Part shown: positions 5,751 to 6,379 of the stretch, one piece after another
Numbering within the stretch: the stretch's first letter is position 1
Layout: each line of letters starts with the position of its first letter
NCBI GenBank assembly: GCA_947176355.1
Contig: CAMWQY010000155.1
Coordinates: forward strand, 1 to 6,379
Origin: an uncultured Porphyromonadaceae bacterium
GTDB lineage: Bacteria; Bacteroidota; Bacteroidia; Bacteroidales; Muribaculaceae
Direction of reading: 5' to 3'
DNA: 6,379 bases
Made by a program: the position numbers and the translations under genes
The notes under the pieces: generated by a model
Database searches by the model: none
Told to the model about the DNA's origin: nothing
What the model saw: the letters and a program-made list of their open reading frames with translations, nothing else

Positions 5751-6379
5751 AGGTCTATCTGATTAGAAAGTGTGATCGAAAGGGTATCATGAGCCTCACC
5801 GAGACGGTTGATGGCTTCCATCATTTTCTTGGATGTACGGACAAGCACGACAAGGTTGACTTCCGTAATGTCTTTTTCAAAATTCTGCTCAATGAAGAAA
5901 TTAGAAATATGGACTCCTTCATCTTTCAAGAGTTGCTCATATACATCAATATTCCGAAGTATTCCCTTGCTTCGGATAGAGATGACTTTGGTTTCTTGTC
6001 CGATATGGATGATATGTTCGAATCGGTTGAAACCGATTATGACGAGGAATATCAGCAGAGTGCAGATTATCGAAGCCATATACATACCTACGCCGACAGC
6101 CATTCCAATTATGGCAGTGATCCAGATTCCGGCAGCCGTGGTAAGGCCTCTGACGACACCTCTCTGCTGTATCATCGCACCGCCACCGAGAAAACCGATT
6201 CCGGTGATGACTTGGGCAGCAATACGTCCGGGGTCACCATTCTTTAGTCCCAAGTATTCCTGGGGAACATAGATAGAAAGGAGCATGGCAAGGCAAGAAC
6301 CCATAGATATGAGTGCGAATGTGCGTATACCCGCCACTTGACCCTTGTGCTTTCTTTCCGTGCCTACGATAGCCCCCAA
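5747..6379 (-). CDS. MgtC/SapB family protein, 5' end missing (runs off the window)
   Basis: Membrane protein of the MgtC/SapB family, linked in other bacteria to growth at low magnesium, inhibition of F1Fo ATP synthase and survival in macrophages; its role here is unknown. The visible 210 residues begin at LGAIVGTERK, the end of the family's first membrane segment (usually ...LLGALIGLERE). The first codon in view is TTG, read here as an internal leucine, so the true start lies beyond position 6379. Family motifs follow: AGIRTFALISMG (16-27), DPGRIAAQVITGIGFLGGGAMI (49-70) and RGVVRGLTTAAGIWITAIIGMAVG (73-96). Membrane segments lie near 21-37, 54-71, 80-96 and 98-117. A soluble C-terminal domain of about 80 residues (130-210), ACT-like in strand pattern, completes it. 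Its TGA stop overlaps the antiporter ATG (5750-5747), which suggests translational coupling within one operon. Confidence 0.92.
   Translation of the reverse strand: MGAIVGTERKHKGQVAGIRTFALISMGSCLAMLLSIYVPQEYLGLKNGDPGRIAAQVITGIGFLGGGAMIQQRGVVRGLTTAAGIWITAIIGMAVGVGMYMASIICTLLIFLVIIGFNRFEHIIHIGQETKVISIRSKGILRNIDVYEQLLKDEGVHISNFFIEQNFEKDITEVNLVVLVRTSKKMMEAINRLGEAHDTLSITLSNQIDL

Noticed and set aside
5789..6272. Two overlapping plus-strand frames of about 150 codons opposite mgtC
   Set aside because: Shadows of the mgtC coding strand: they overlap each other in different frames and show no recognisable motifs.
6377..6379. TTG at the right edge as the mgtC start
   Set aside because: MgtC/SapB proteins have a further hydrophobic N-terminal segment before the GAIVGTERK block, so this is an internal leucine codon and the gene is cut by the window.

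Overview
The window reads as ordinary chromosomal DNA from a member of the Bacteroidota, most likely the order Bacteroidales. Three things point there. Two stretches match the Bacteroides-type promoter (TTTG or TTG, about 19-20 bases, TAnnTTTG). Starts mostly lack a Shine-Dalgarno sequence. One small lipoprotein has an acidic stretch right after its lipobox cysteine, as in surface-exported Bacteroidota lipoproteins. The genus cannot be fixed from the sequence alone.

Layout, left to right. A class II serine tRNA (anticodon CGA) lies on the minus strand at 48-134, with a near-perfect promoter at 150-180. A clean intrinsic terminator (278-303) follows an unrecognised small lipoprotein gene (327-803, minus). 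A divergent intergenic region (804-1005) holds the promoter and a leader hairpin for a plus-strand PBP4-family D-Ala-D-Ala carboxypeptidase (dacB, 1006-2226). Converging on dacB from the right is a tightly packed minus-strand run of three membrane-protein genes. These are an MgtC/SapB-family protein (cut by the right edge), a large CPA2-type cation:proton antiporter whose start overlaps the mgtC stop by 4 bases (ATGA), and an AI-2E-family permease 48 bases further on.

The tRNA and dacB are housekeeping functions (decoding UCG, peptidoglycan trimming). The three-gene run looks like an ion-homeostasis or envelope-stress operon; that link is inferred from gene order and overlap, not shown. Its promoter lies beyond the right edge.

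The least expected structure is a pair of AT-rich 7-bp tandem arrays, built from ATCAATT-type and ATGAATT-type units, at both ends of the AI-2E gene. One array supplies its last codons and stop, the other its start codon and two out-of-frame upstream ATGs. No mobile element, CRISPR array, phage gene or defence system is visible. I do not see a convincing undescribed multi-gene system here.
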